Below are positions 34,119-45,995 of a stretch of 64,000 nt of DNA, piece by piece. The notes under the pieces are model-generated. The model was not told the DNA's origin and did not search any database. It worked only from the letters and a program-made list of their open reading frames with translations. The DNA is from Paenibacillus senegalimassiliensis. GTDB taxonomy: Bacteria > Bacillota > Bacilli > Paenibacillales > Paenibacillaceae. The position numbers were made by a program, and so were the translations under genes. The DNA lies in the NCBI RefSeq assembly GCF_001486585.1, contig NZ_LN909045.1, positions 109,368-173,367 on the forward strand, given 5' to 3'. How positions within the stretch are numbered: position 1 is the first letter of the stretch; each line of letters starts with the position of its first letter.

Positions 34119-35297
34119 GTGAAAGATTGGATTCTCAAGACATCTTTAATGATGTTTGCGTGGGTATTGTTATTACCCTTAACGGTTCATGCAGCGCCAG
34201 CGTTGCCTGAGCCAACAGGCGCTTTTTATGTAAATGACTTCGCCAATGTCATTGATCCGGCTGATGAATTGTTGATGGTTGAGAACGGAAAAATGCTAGA
34301 GAAATTAAATGGTGCACAGGTTGTTATTGTAACGGTTGATTTTGTTGGAACGCGTTCGATAAGTGACTATGCGGCTGAATTATTTAATCAATGGGGCGTG
34401 GGCGACGCCAAGAAAAATAATGGTTTACTAATTCTGTTGTCGATAGGCGATGACAATTATTGGGCAGTACAGGGACGTGGGTTGGAATCAACGTTAACGA
34501 GTGGCACTATCTCCAATATGTTATTTGATTATTTGGAGGAAGACTTTGCCAATAAGCAATACAGTGCTGGCTCCACAAAGGTTTATTCAGCTTTTGTTAA
34601 CCAACTTGGAGGAACGTGGGCAAATAGCATTTCCATGAATGAACCCGTGAACCATAACGGACCGTCGGTCGGTAGCGGGGGGGCGGTCAATGCTTCAGAT
34701 AGTGAGGATACTAATCCTGCTATGGGGATTTATTTATTAATTCATTTCATCGGTGCCTTTATAGTGTTAATATACCTTGCTATTAATAGAAAACCACGAA
34801 GGTTCCCTGGTAAATTTGGCCCTTACACATCGATGCCAGGGGGTCAGCCAGAACTGTATTCATCGCCTACTTACAGATTAAGGGATAATGTGGGAAACGG
34901 CTTCGCGCAGCAGGCTGGTTATTACAGTAAGACCACCCGTATTAATGTAACAGTAGGAGAGCAAAAGCTATGGACCTCGTCTACGTATGATTATAATCGA
35001 GACGCTAGCTTGGGCCGACGTGCTGATCGTAATCCGTATATTGATAAGCCTAATCCACCAATAAGCTCAAATATCTTTGAAGGACAAGACAGCAGTGTGG
35101 GCGATAATAGATGGTTTAAACGTAAACGTAACAGGAATTCTAACATTAGCTGGAGTAGTAGTGATTCTGATTCTGACAGTAGCTGGAGTAGTGATGACTC
35201 CGATTCCAGTAGTAGCTGGAGTAGTATTGATTTTGACTCCAGCAGCTCTTCTGGTGGTGGAGGCTCTACACGTGGTGGTGGAGCGGGACGGCAATAA
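34119..35297 (+). CDS. TPM-domain (YgcG-type) membrane protein
   Basis: A 392-residue protein. The signal peptide (about 1-25) ends near VHAAPA. The TPM domain (about 30-175) has FYVNDFANVIDPADE, VIVTVDFVG, FNQWGVGDAKKNNGLLILLS and RGLESTL. A membrane helix follows near residues 203-223, then a cytoplasmic or wall-side region. The C-terminal ~60 residues are a Ser/Asp-rich SSDSD-type tail ending SGGGGSTRGGGAGRQ, the Gly/Ser tail typical of these proteins. GTG 34119 follows AGAGGTGA; the in-frame TTG at 34086 lies inside the previous gene. It is the last gene of the XpaC-TelA operon. Confidence 0.85.
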   Translation: MKDWILKTSLMMFAWVLLLPLTVHAAPALPEPTGAFYVNDFANVIDPADELLMVENGKMLEKLNGAQVVIVTVDFVGTRSISDYAAELFNQWGVGDAKKNNGLLILLSIGDDNYWAVQGRGLESTLTSGTISNMLFDYLEEDFANKQYSAGSTKVYSAFVNQLGGTWANSISMNEPVNHNGPSVGSGGAVNASDSEDTNPAMGIYLLIHFIGAFIVLIYLAINRKPRRFPGKFGPYTSMPGGQPELYSSPTYRLRDNVGNGFAQQAGYYSKTTRINVTVGEQKLWTSSTYDYNRDASLGRRADRNPYIDKPNPPISSNIFEGQDSSVGDNRWFKRKRNRNSNISWSSSDSDSDSSWSSDDSDSSSSWSSIDFDSSSSSGGGGSTRGGGAGRQ

Positions 35298-35319
35298 TAA
35301 AATAACAATTAACGTTACA

Positions 35320-35361
35320 CGGCGATATCTCCCATTGTTCAAGGTGAGGTATCGCTGTTTT
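35320..35361 (+). terminator. Intrinsic terminator after the TPM gene
   Basis: CGGCGATATCTC pairs with GAGGTATCGCTG (two wobbles), followed by TTTT. Confidence 0.75.
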
Positions 35362-35399
35362 GCTTAAGCATCGTAGCTAATCCTAAAAAACAAAAATTT

Positions 35400-35415
35400 A
35401 CAGTAAATTTACTGT
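35400..35415. promoter_or_regulatory. Perfect 16-bp palindrome upstream of the cellulase genes
   Basis: ACAGTAAATTTACTGT reads the same on both strands, about 150 bp before the GH9 start and beyond the previous terminator. An AT-rich stretch with TATATT-like hexamers follows (35440-35452). It is a candidate operator for regulating the cellulase pair; the protein that would bind it is unknown. Confidence 0.5.
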
Positions 35416-35559
35416 TATTTATGTAATTTATTAGCATTATATGATATATTATGGACAGGGACGGATTCTACTAAAATTTAACAGAACTGCCCCTCTACTT
35501 TTAAATCCAGGAGGTGAGTAGAAGCTTTGGGTCAGAAACCTTTACTCAGAAAGGAGTAG

Positions 35560-38313
<2,754 letters not shown>

Positions 38314-38335
38314 TCTATTTGAGAGGATGATTACA

Positions 38336-41323
38336 TTGGTACTTTCCAAGGTTATCAGGAAGCCAGTCTCATTCCTGTTGTCGACGGCATTGGCATTCTC
38401 GCTATTTACAGGAGGGATGTTCGGAGCAGCTACGCAGGCTCAGGCTGCTTCGCCTGAGGAGACTCGCTTCTTACAGTTGTATACCCAGTTGAAGGACCCG
38501 AGCAACGGTTATTTCTCTCAGGAAGGCATACCTTATCATTCTATTGAGACCTTGATTAGTGAAGCGCCGGATTATGGACATATGACAACCTCCGAAGCCT
38601 ACAGCTATTGGTTGTGGCTGGAGGTGCTGTATGGACATTACACAGGGGATTGGGAGCCGCTTGAGGCGGCTTGGGACAACATGGAGAAATACATCATTCC
38701 GGTCAATGAAGGCGACGGCAAGGAAGAGCAGCCGACCATGAGCTACTATAACCCGAACAGCCCAGCCACCTATGCTGCGGAATATAGTCAGCCCGACCAA
38801 TATCCGAGTCAGCTCAGCGGACAATATGCGGCAGGGAGAGACCCGCTGGACGCTGAACTCAAGGCCACATACGGGAACAACCAGACGTATCTGATGCATT
38901 GGCTTCTTGACGTGGATGACTGGTACGAGTACGGCAACCTGCTTAATCCGACTCATACGGCCGCCTATGTGAACACCTTCCAAAGAGGGGAGCAGGAATC
39001 CGTATGGGAGGCCATTCCGCATCCTTCGCAGGATGATAAGAGCTTTGGTAAGGCGGGCGAGGGCTTCATGACCCTGTTCACCAAGGAGGCAAATGCCCCT
39101 GCGGCTCAATGGCGCTATACCAACGCCACCGATGCTGATGCACGTGCGATTCAGGCGATCTATTGGGCCAAATCGCTTGGTTATGATAATGAGGTTTATT
39201 TTGAAAAAGCGAAAAAAATGGGCGATTATCTGCGCTACGGTATGTACGACAAATATTTTCAGGAAATTGGTAGCGCTGCGGACGGAAGTCCCTCCGCAGG
39301 CAATGGCAAGAATGCCAGCCATTATTTGATGGCCTGGTACACCGCTTGGGGCGGGGGCCTGGGCAATACAGGCAATTGGGCATGGCGTATTGGGGCCAGC
39401 CACGCGCATCAGGGCTATCAGAACGTGGTTGCTGCATATGCCCTCTCTGATCCTGACAGTGGCTTGATTCCGAATTCGCCAACAGCCGGTCAGGACTGGG
39501 CGACTTCACTCTCACGCCAGTTGGAATTCTATACGTGGTTGCAGTCTAACGAAGGAGCGATTGCCGGCGGCGCGACCAACAGCTATGATGGGGCCTACAA
39601 GGCGTATCCAGCCGGGACAAGCACCTTCTATGGCATGGCCTATGACGATGCCCCGGTATATCATGACCCTCCATCTAACAACTGGTTTGGGATGCAAGCT
39701 TGGGGTGTAGAGCGTATCGCCGAGCTGTACTACATCCTGGCATCCAGTGGAGATACTACCTCGGAGAACTTCCAGATGGCCAAGCAAATTACGGAGAATT
39801 GGGTAGACTGGTCGATGGATTACGTCTTTGCTGGCAGCCGTCCCGTAACCGATAGCGATGGCTACTATTTGGATCAGCAAGGCAACCGTGTACTGGGGGG
39901 AGACGATCCGCAAATCGCTACCGTCTCGGCTCCGGGCGAGTTCTGGATTCCTAGCAATCTGGAATGGTCAGGCAAGCCGGATACCTGGAATGGATTTAGC
40001 AATTACAGCGGTAACGCTGATCTTCGTGTGGTCACGAAAAATCCAGGTCAAGATACCGGCGTGCTTGGCAGTTATATCAAGGCGCTTACCTTCTACGCAG
40101 CAGCTACCAAGGCCGAAGAGGGCAACTTCACAGCACTCGGCTCGCAGGCGGAAGGTCTGGCCAAATCCTTGCTGGATACAGCATGGAACTATAATGATGG
40201 CATCGGCATTGTTACGACCGAAGAGCGTGGCGATTACAACCGTTATTTTACGAAGGAGATTTATTTCCCTAATGGTTGGACGGGGACATTTGGTCAAGGG
40301 AATACGATTCCAGGCAATGACACCATCCCATCCGATCCATCCAAAGGCGGCAACGGCGTCTATGCCAGCTACACCGACGTTCGGCCGAACATTGTCAATG
40401 ATTCACAGTGGGCATATCTGCTGGACAAATATACGAACTCATGGAATCCGCAAACGCAAACCTGGGACGACGGAGCTCCTGAATTCGTCTACCACCGCTT
40501 CTGGTCTCAAGTGGATATGGCAACGGCTTATGCTGAGTATGCTCGCTTGATTCAGGGTGGAGGCGGAGGTCCCGTGGAGCCGGTGGCTCCGAAAGCTCCA
40601 GCCAATTTGAAGGCTGCCTCCGGGGATGCCCAGGTTGAGCTAAGTTGGAGTAAGTCTTCCGGTGCGGAAGAATATACAGTCAAGCGTGCCGAGGTGAGCG
40701 GCGGAGCCTACAGCCCGATCGCTACAGTAAGCACCAACGCCTACACGGACCTTGACGTAGTGAATGATACCACCTATTACTACGTGGTTAGCGCCTCTAA
40801 TGCAGTGGGGACTAGCCCGGATTCGGCCGAGGTTAGCGCTACGCCGAATTCCAAACCGATTCCGACGGGCGAACTGAAGGTTCAATACCGCACGGACGAT
40901 ACGGGAGTAAATGATAACCAGATTCGGGCACAATTCAAGGTCGTGAATAACGGAACCGAGACCGTATCGCTCAGTGATGTGAAGGTACGCTATTACTATA
41001 CGATTGATGGAGATACCTCTCAGCAGTTTAATGTGGATTACGCAGTCTTGGGTAGCAGCAATGTGAGTGGCAGCTTCGTCAAGCTGGAGCCCGCGTTACC
41101 GGGAGCAGACTACTATTTTGAAATAGCCTTTGCTCCAAATGCCGGCACTCTGGCACCGGGACAGGATTCCGGGGAAATCCAGATTCGCATCAATAAGTCG
41201 GATTGGTCCAATTATGCGGAAGCGGATGACTATTCCCGCGATGCGTCGAAGACCTCTTATGCAGATTGGGACAAGGTGACCGCTTATCTTGGCGGCAGCC
41301 TGGTGTGGGGCATAGAGCCCTAA
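38336..41323 (+). CDS. GH48 reducing-end exocellulase with FN3 and CBM3 modules
   Basis: A secreted 995-residue processive cellobiohydrolase. Signal peptide about 1-37, ending QAQAA. The GH48 domain runs from about 40 to 735: ETRFLQLYTQLKDPSNGYFS is the family opening, MTTSEAYSYWLWLEVLYG carries the proton-donor Glu, and FVYHRFWSQVDMATAYAEY ends it. FN3 (about 751-838) and CBM3 (about 846-995) follow and closely resemble those of the GH9 protein. TTG 38336 is the likely start, because AGAGG at 38322-38326 is spaced for it while ATG 38327 abuts the ribosome binding site. GH9 plus GH48 is the core synergistic pair for crystalline cellulose. Confidence 0.95.
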   Translation: MVLSKVIRKPVSFLLSTALAFSLFTGGMFGAATQAQAASPEETRFLQLYTQLKDPSNGYFSQEGIPYHSIETLISEAPDYGHMTTSEAYSYWLWLEVLYGHYTGDWEPLEAAWDNMEKYIIPVNEGDGKEEQPTMSYYNPNSPATYAAEYSQPDQYPSQLSGQYAAGRDPLDAELKATYGNNQTYLMHWLLDVDDWYEYGNLLNPTHTAAYVNTFQRGEQESVWEAIPHPSQDDKSFGKAGEGFMTLFTKEANAPAAQWRYTNATDADARAIQAIYWAKSLGYDNEVYFEKAKKMGDYLRYGMYDKYFQEIGSAADGSPSAGNGKNASHYLMAWYTAWGGGLGNTGNWAWRIGASHAHQGYQNVVAAYALSDPDSGLIPNSPTAGQDWATSLSRQLEFYTWLQSNEGAIAGGATNSYDGAYKAYPAGTSTFYGMAYDDAPVYHDPPSNNWFGMQAWGVERIAELYYILASSGDTTSENFQMAKQITENWVDWSMDYVFAGSRPVTDSDGYYLDQQGNRVLGGDDPQIATVSAPGEFWIPSNLEWSGKPDTWNGFSNYSGNADLRVVTKNPGQDTGVLGSYIKALTFYAAATKAEEGNFTALGSQAEGLAKSLLDTAWNYNDGIGIVTTEERGDYNRYFTKEIYFPNGWTGTFGQGNTIPGNDTIPSDPSKGGNGVYASYTDVRPNIVNDSQWAYLLDKYTNSWNPQTQTWDDGAPEFVYHRFWSQVDMATAYAEYARLIQGGGGGPVEPVAPKAPANLKAASGDAQVELSWSKSSGAEEYTVKRAEVSGGAYSPIATVSTNAYTDLDVVNDTTYYYVVSASNAVGTSPDSAEVSATPNSKPIPTGELKVQYRTDDTGVNDNQIRAQFKVVNNGTETVSLSDVKVRYYYTIDGDTSQQFNVDYAVLGSSNVSGSFVKLEPALPGADYYFEIAFAPNAGTLAPGQDSGEIQIRINKSDWSNYAEADDYSRDASKTSYADWDKVTAYLGGSLVWGIEP

Positions 41324-41363
41324 ATGTAGCTAGCAACGCTTGTTGCTAGGTACGGCAAGACAA

Positions 41364-41406
41364 AAGGCGGGTCCTGGCAGCATATGCGCCGGGAACCGCC
41401 TTTTTT
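41364..41406 (+). terminator. Intrinsic terminator after the cellulase operon
   Basis: AAGGCGG pairs with CCGCCTT, with further pairing inside (TCC/GGA), followed by TTTTTT. A smaller perfect hairpin CTAGCAAC/GTTGCTAG lies just upstream at 41330-41349. Confidence 0.85.
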
Positions 41407-41443
41407 ATGTTGTATATGGACTGCAAAGTTTAAGCTACCTCTT

Positions 41444-42010
41444 TTAAACTCTGAGCAAGCCACGGAAGCCTCTAGCCCCGTAGTAAGAATCTGCGCCATT
41501 GTGGTAGAGGAAGACCTTGCCGTAGCGGTAGTCGCCGAAGACGGCTCCGCCGAGCTTGCGAATGTCGTCAGGGGTTCTTAACCAGCTTGATGTTTTGGCA
41601 TCAAACGGTCCCACCTGTTGCAGTTCCCGGTACTGTTCCTCATTTAACAGCTCAATACCGATTTCGGCAGCCATCTGCATGGCACTGTTTTCAGGTTTAT
41701 TCTGCTTTCTGGCATTTAGCGCTTCATGGTCGTAGCATACGCTGCGGCGCCCCTTTGGACTTTCTGCCGAGCAATCGCAGTAGATATATTCCCCGGAGGT
41801 CTCATCGTAACCAATCACATCGGGTTCTCCGCCGGTACTTTCCATTTCATAAATGATTCGCAATTTATCAGAGTTAGCCTCAAGCTTGGCTTGCACCTTT
41901 GACCATTCCAGCCTTGTGTGCCGTTTCATATTACTTTCAAACCGGGATTTTAGCAGGCCCAGTAGTTCCTCGGTTTGCTCTATAGATAATGCTTCTTTCT
42001 TATTGGCCAA
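41444..42010 (-). CDS. DUF4256 family protein
   Basis: A 188-residue soluble protein. Characteristic segments are LLKSRFESNMKRHTRLEW near the N-terminus, MESTGGEPDVIGYDETSGEY, YCDCSAESPKGRRSVCYDHEAL with clustered cysteines, and the C-terminal GGAVFGDYRYGKVFLYHNGADSYY run. This fits DUF4256, a family of unknown function common in Bacilli. A GGAGG-like sequence precedes the start near 42010. It is divergent from the TetR gene. Confidence 0.8.
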   Translation of the reverse strand: MANKKEALSIEQTEELLGLLKSRFESNMKRHTRLEWSKVQAKLEANSDKLRIIYEMESTGGEPDVIGYDETSGEYIYCDCSAESPKGRRSVCYDHEALNARKQNKPENSAMQMAAEIGIELLNEEQYRELQQVGPFDAKTSSWLRTPDDIRKLGGAVFGDYRYGKVFLYHNGADSYYGARGFRGLLRV

Positions 42011-42118
42011 TGTGAGTCCTCCTTTTGTGCTTCAGGCGATGGGTTCTTTAACTACGCTTGATAGAAGTTTACCCAAAAAACGCAACCTGTACAATCTGTG
42101 CTTCTCCGTGCTCGCCTA

Positions 42119-42147
42119 TTGACAGCCTGTAATGAGATGATTATATT
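42119..42147 (+). promoter_or_regulatory. Promoter of the TetR-exporter operon
   Basis: A consensus TTGACA (42119-42124) and TATATT (42142-42147) with a 17-bp spacer, about 64 bp before the TetR start. Confidence 0.75.
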
Positions 42148-42150
42148 ATA

Positions 42151-42165
42151 GACAGACAGTCGGTC
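42151..42165. promoter_or_regulatory. Candidate TetR operator
   Basis: GACAGACAGTCGGTC is an odd-length inverted repeat with GAC-x-GAC / GTC-x-GTC arms. It begins three bases after the -10 element, covering the transcription start. This is a classic position for TetR autorepression. Confidence 0.65.
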
Positions 42166-42210
42166 GGTAGATGACGAATAGCGTAGATACAGAGAAAAGG
42201 AGGAGATCCG

Positions 42211-42858
42211 ATGAGGGTTTCCAAAGAAGCAGAGGTCCGCAAAAATGAAATTTTGGATGCGGCAGATCAGTTGTTTGGGCAAAAGGGCTTTGATGGCACG
42301 AGCACCAATGATATTTTGCAACAGGTGGGCATTGCACGGGGGACACTGTACTATCATTTCAAATCCAAGGAAGATATTATGGACGCCCTGATTGAGCGAT
42401 ATAGTGATCGGCTCTTTACCGTAGCCAGGGAAGTAGCCGCCGATCAGAGGGTTGCCGTGTATGAGCGTATTACCCGCGTTATCCTGGCACTGAATTTGAG
42501 CGGGCCCAGCGATAAGCAGATTATGGAGCATATTCACAAGCCGCAAAATGCACGGATGCATCAGAAGATTCAGAAGGCCATTCTTCAGGGCCTAACCCCC
42601 ATTCTGGCTGACCTCATCCGTGAGGGGATTCAGCAAGGGCTGTTCCGTACTCCCTATCCTTATGAATGCATGGAGATGGTGGTGGCCTATGCCAATACCG
42701 TCTTTGACGAGGATATGGTGGAACTGAATGAGGAAGAACGAGCTACGCGCATTCAGGCGCTGGTGTTCAATCTGGAACGGCTGCTCGGTGCCGACAGCGG
42801 CAGCCTGGCCAGCTTTGTGATGCGGATGTTCGAGAACGGAAGCGAAGACGGCAAGTAA
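42211..42858 (+). CDS. TetR family regulator
   Basis: A 215-residue repressor. The N-terminal helix-turn-helix is ILDAADQLFGQKGFDGTSTND then GIARGTLYYHFKSKEDIMDAL, with the family's YYHF. The C-terminal ~150 residues are the ligand-binding helical domain. AAAAGGAGGAGA precedes ATG 42211. It heads an operon with an FtsX-type permease and an ATPase, and a strong promoter with an overlapping palindrome lies upstream, so it very likely represses its own operon until an exporter substrate is present. Confidence 0.92.
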   Translation: MRVSKEAEVRKNEILDAADQLFGQKGFDGTSTNDILQQVGIARGTLYYHFKSKEDIMDALIERYSDRLFTVAREVAADQRVAVYERITRVILALNLSGPSDKQIMEHIHKPQNARMHQKIQKAILQGLTPILADLIREGIQQGLFRTPYPYECMEMVVAYANTVFDEDMVELNEEERATRIQALVFNLERLLGADSGSLASFVMRMFENGSEDGK

Positions 42859-42897
42859 ACCTTGGGTCAGACGACCAAGAAGCGAAGGAGGTGGCTC

Positions 42898-45216
42898 ATG
42901 CTTTACCGAATAATTCAGAGCGATGTCATGAGGAGCAAGTTCATCACGTTGACCACCACGATCTTCGTCGCTGTTGCCGCTATGCTGGTGTCGCTTGCGG
43001 CGATTTTGGCCGTTCATCTCTCCGGTGCCATTGATACGCTGATGATTCAGGCGAAGACGCCGCATTTCATGCAGATGCACTCAGGAGCGTTGGATGCCAA
43101 GCGGATGACAGCGTTTGCGGAGCAGAACAGCCAGGTGGATGAATTTCAGGTGCTGGAATTTCTGAACATGGAGGGTGCGCGGATCGTTATAGATGGTCAG
43201 TCGCTTGCTGGCAGCGTTCAGGATAACGGCTTTGTCACGCAGAGCAGCCAATTTGACTATCTGCTTGATCTGGAGGGGAGAATCATTCAGGCTGCGGACG
43301 GTGAGGTCTACGTTCCGATTGCCTATATGAAGGATGGAACGGCTGCACTAGGCGACCCGGTAGAGGTGTCAGGGAAGCTCTTTACCGTTGCTGGCTTCCT
43401 CCGGGATTCGCAAATGAATGCAATGCTGGCTTCCTCCAAGAGGTTCCTCATCAGTGCTAATGATTATGCCGCCATACAGAGCGACGGAAGCGTGGAATAC
43501 TTGATTGAATTCAGATTAAAAGATTTGTCAGAGCTTGGGGCATTTGAAGCAGCCTATGCCTCAGCCGGGCTGGAAGCCAATGGGCCGATGATTACTTATC
43601 CGCTATTTAGAATGCTGAACGCCATGTCTGATGGCCTGATGATTGGGGTTATTCTTCTAGTCAGCGCTTTGGTGACGGCCATTGCATTAATGTGTATCCG
43701 ATTCACGTTGCTGGCCAAGATGGAGGAGGACGTACGTGAGATTGGCGTAATGAAGGCGATCGGCTTGCGCTTATCGGATATTAAGAATATGTATTTGGCT
43801 AAGTACGCCGCTATGACAATCGCAGGGAGTCTGCTCGGATACCTTCTCTCTCTGATGCTCCAAGGGGTACTGCTTGAGAATATTCGGCTTTATATGGGGG
43901 ACGGCGGCAATGCAATGTGGGCAGTTCTGGTCGGGATCATCGGTATTGTATGCCTGATGCTCACTATCATTGCCTTTGTGAACGGGGTGCTGCGACGCTT
44001 CCGGGGCATATCTCCCGCAGCGGCCTTGCGCTTTGGTGCAGCAGGGGGAGCTTCCTCCGGGGCGAAGGCATTTCGCTTGAGTCGGAACAGACTGCTTGGC
44101 ACTAATGCATTCCTCGGGATTCAGGACGTATTTTCCAGAAAGCGGCTCTATGCTACCATGCTGTGTGTCCTTATTCTCGCTGCCTTCATTATCCTTGTGC
44201 CGCAAAATCTGCACCATACGATCTCTTCGGAGGGGTTTGCCACGTATATGGGTATCGGAAACAGTGACCTGCGAATCGATATCCAGCAGAATGAGGATAT
44301 TGCCGGACGAGCGGCGCAGATAATCAACACGTTGGACGAGGATAGTTCCATCGCCAAATACGTGGTGCTAACGACGCAAAGCTTTCAGGCCAGACGGGAT
44401 GATGGCTCCACCGAAGTATTAAAAATTGAGCTTGGCGATCACTCGGTATTTCCTGTTCAGTATGCGGAGGGGAGGGCGCCTGCTTCCACGGATGAAATTG
44501 CGTTATCTGTTATCAACGGGAACGAGCTTGGGAAGCGGGTTGGTGATGGGCTTACTCTATTGATCCATGGACAGGAACGGCAACTGATGGTCTCCGGAAT
44601 CTATTCCGATGTCACCAACGGTGGCAAGACGGCCAAGGCGATGTTCACCGCTCCGTCCACCGACATCATGTGGAGTGTCATCGGCGTGGAGTTGCGGGAC
44701 CCATCGCTCGCGAGTGCTAAGGTGGCGGAACTGAAGCAGAGATTCAACGATGTGAAGGTATCAGGCCTGGCTGAATATATGAATCAGACCTTCGGTCGGA
44801 CGGTCAGTTCCATTGGCACGGCTGCACGAATTGCCATAGGGGTGGCGATAGTTATCATGGTGCATGTCACCTTGCTATTTATGCGCATGCTTATCCTGAA
44901 GGATCGCTATGCTATCGCCGTCCTCAAGGCCATCGGCTTTACGAACTCGGATGTCGCCCGGCAATATGTCTGGCGTTCAGTGTGTGTCCTGGTGCTTGGG
45001 CTGGTGGTGGGAACGCTTCTGGCTAACACCGTGGGTGAGGGCCTGGCTGGGGCGGTACTCTCGACGTTGGGCGTCTCAACGTTCACCTTCGAGATTGATC
45101 CGCTATCGGCGTATCTGCTTTGTCCGCTGATGATGGGCGGCACCGTCCTTGCAGCGACGCTGATCGGCACGTCAGGAGCCGGGAAAATTCAAATATCGGA
45201 TCATATAAAGGAGTAG
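42898..45216 (+). CDS. FtsX-type ABC transporter permease
   Basis: A 772-residue membrane protein with two FtsX domains. The first helix is at about 20-42, followed by a large extracellular region. Three helices at about 250-360 surround the conserved EIGVMKAIGLRLSDIKNMY coupling segment. A second set comes at the C-terminus with YAIAVLKAIGFTNSDVARQY. This is the layout of large antimicrobial-peptide or lipoprotein-type MacB/BceB-like exporters. GAAGGAGGTG decides ATG 42898 over the frame's start at 42862. The stop overlaps the ATPase's ribosome binding site. Confidence 0.9.
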   Translation: MLYRIIQSDVMRSKFITLTTTIFVAVAAMLVSLAAILAVHLSGAIDTLMIQAKTPHFMQMHSGALDAKRMTAFAEQNSQVDEFQVLEFLNMEGARIVIDGQSLAGSVQDNGFVTQSSQFDYLLDLEGRIIQAADGEVYVPIAYMKDGTAALGDPVEVSGKLFTVAGFLRDSQMNAMLASSKRFLISANDYAAIQSDGSVEYLIEFRLKDLSELGAFEAAYASAGLEANGPMITYPLFRMLNAMSDGLMIGVILLVSALVTAIALMCIRFTLLAKMEEDVREIGVMKAIGLRLSDIKNMYLAKYAAMTIAGSLLGYLLSLMLQGVLLENIRLYMGDGGNAMWAVLVGIIGIVCLMLTIIAFVNGVLRRFRGISPAAALRFGAAGGASSGAKAFRLSRNRLLGTNAFLGIQDVFSRKRLYATMLCVLILAAFIILVPQNLHHTISSEGFATYMGIGNSDLRIDIQQNEDIAGRAAQIINTLDEDSSIAKYVVLTTQSFQARRDDGSTEVLKIELGDHSVFPVQYAEGRAPASTDEIALSVINGNELGKRVGDGLTLLIHGQERQLMVSGIYSDVTNGGKTAKAMFTAPSTDIMWSVIGVELRDPSLASAKVAELKQRFNDVKVSGLAEYMNQTFGRTVSSIGTAARIAIGVAIVIMVHVTLLFMRMLILKDRYAIAVLKAIGFTNSDVARQYVWRSVCVLVLGLVVGTLLANTVGEGLAGAVLSTLGVSTFTFEIDPLSAYLLCPLMMGGTVLAATLIGTSGAGKIQISDHIKE

Positions 45217-45218
45217 AC

Positions 45219-45974
45219 ATGGACATGATTACAGGTCATGATATGGTCAAAGCCTTTGGCGTAGGCGAGGAACGACGCCGTGTTCTGGATGGCGTATCCG
45301 TAGAGATTGGCGAAGGGGAGTTCGTAGCGGTGATGGGACCTTCCGGCTCCGGCAAGTCTACTCTACTGTTTGCGCTTAGCGGCATGGATCATCTGGACAG
45401 CGGGACGGTATCCTTTGCGGGCAGAGATTTATCTGCTCTGGATAGCGAAGAGCTTGCCAGCCTGCGCAGAACACAGATGGGATTTGTATTTCAACAGGCT
45501 ACCTTGCTTAAGAATCTGAATTTACTAGATAATATTATTTTGCCTGCCGTTCGTGAGAATCGGAAGAATGCTCAGGGTATAATCGCCAGAGCGAAAATGC
45601 TGATGAGCAAGACGGGCATTGCGGAACTGGAGAAGCGGGATATAACCCAGGTATCCGGGGGTCAGCTTCAACGGGCGGGTATCTGCCGCGCTCTGATGGG
45701 GAGCCCCAAGGTCATCTTTGGTGACGAGCCTACTGGAGCGCTGAATTCCCGGTCGGCTGAAGAGATCATGGACATCTTCACCGATATTCATACGGAAGGA
45801 ACGACCGTTATGCTAGTTACGTACGATGCCCAGGTAGCGGCTCGAACGCAGCGTATCTTGTTCATGCGGGACGGCAGCATCGTCAGCGAGATGCGCCTAT
45901 CTAAGTATGAAGGTCATAGTATGGACAATAGAATAGGAGCGGTTACGGCGAAGATGCGTGAAATCGGAATATGA
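45219..45974 (+). CDS. ABC transporter ATP-binding protein (MacB/LolD-like)
   Basis: A 251-residue ATPase with Walker A GPSGSGKST, Q-loop VFQQATLLKNLN, signature VSGGQLQR and Walker B VIFGDEPTGALNSRS, as in LolD/MacB/BceA partners of FtsX permeases. Unusually, the H-loop region reads VTYDAQVAART, with Tyr-Asp where VTHD is usual, so the switch histidine appears replaced. AAAGGAGTAG spans the permease stop and serves as the ribosome binding site. ATG 45219 is therefore the start, not the longer frame from 45120. Confidence 0.92.
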   Translation: MDMITGHDMVKAFGVGEERRRVLDGVSVEIGEGEFVAVMGPSGSGKSTLLFALSGMDHLDSGTVSFAGRDLSALDSEELASLRRTQMGFVFQQATLLKNLNLLDNIILPAVRENRKNAQGIIARAKMLMSKTGIAELEKRDITQVSGGQLQRAGICRALMGSPKVIFGDEPTGALNSRSAEEIMDIFTDIHTEGTTVMLVTYDAQVAARTQRILFMRDGSIVSEMRLSKYEGHSMDNRIGAVTAKMREIGI

Positions 45975-45995
45975 TAGGAGAAGGAAAGAAGCCTC

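Noticed and set aside
35077..35367. 96-codon frame overlapping the Ser/Asp tail of the TPM protein
   Set aside because: It arises from the repetitive Ser/Asp codons read in another frame and runs through the terminator.
39858..40550. 230-codon + frame inside the GH48 gene
   Set aside because: GH48 coding is unambiguous there; the alternative frame is a by-product.
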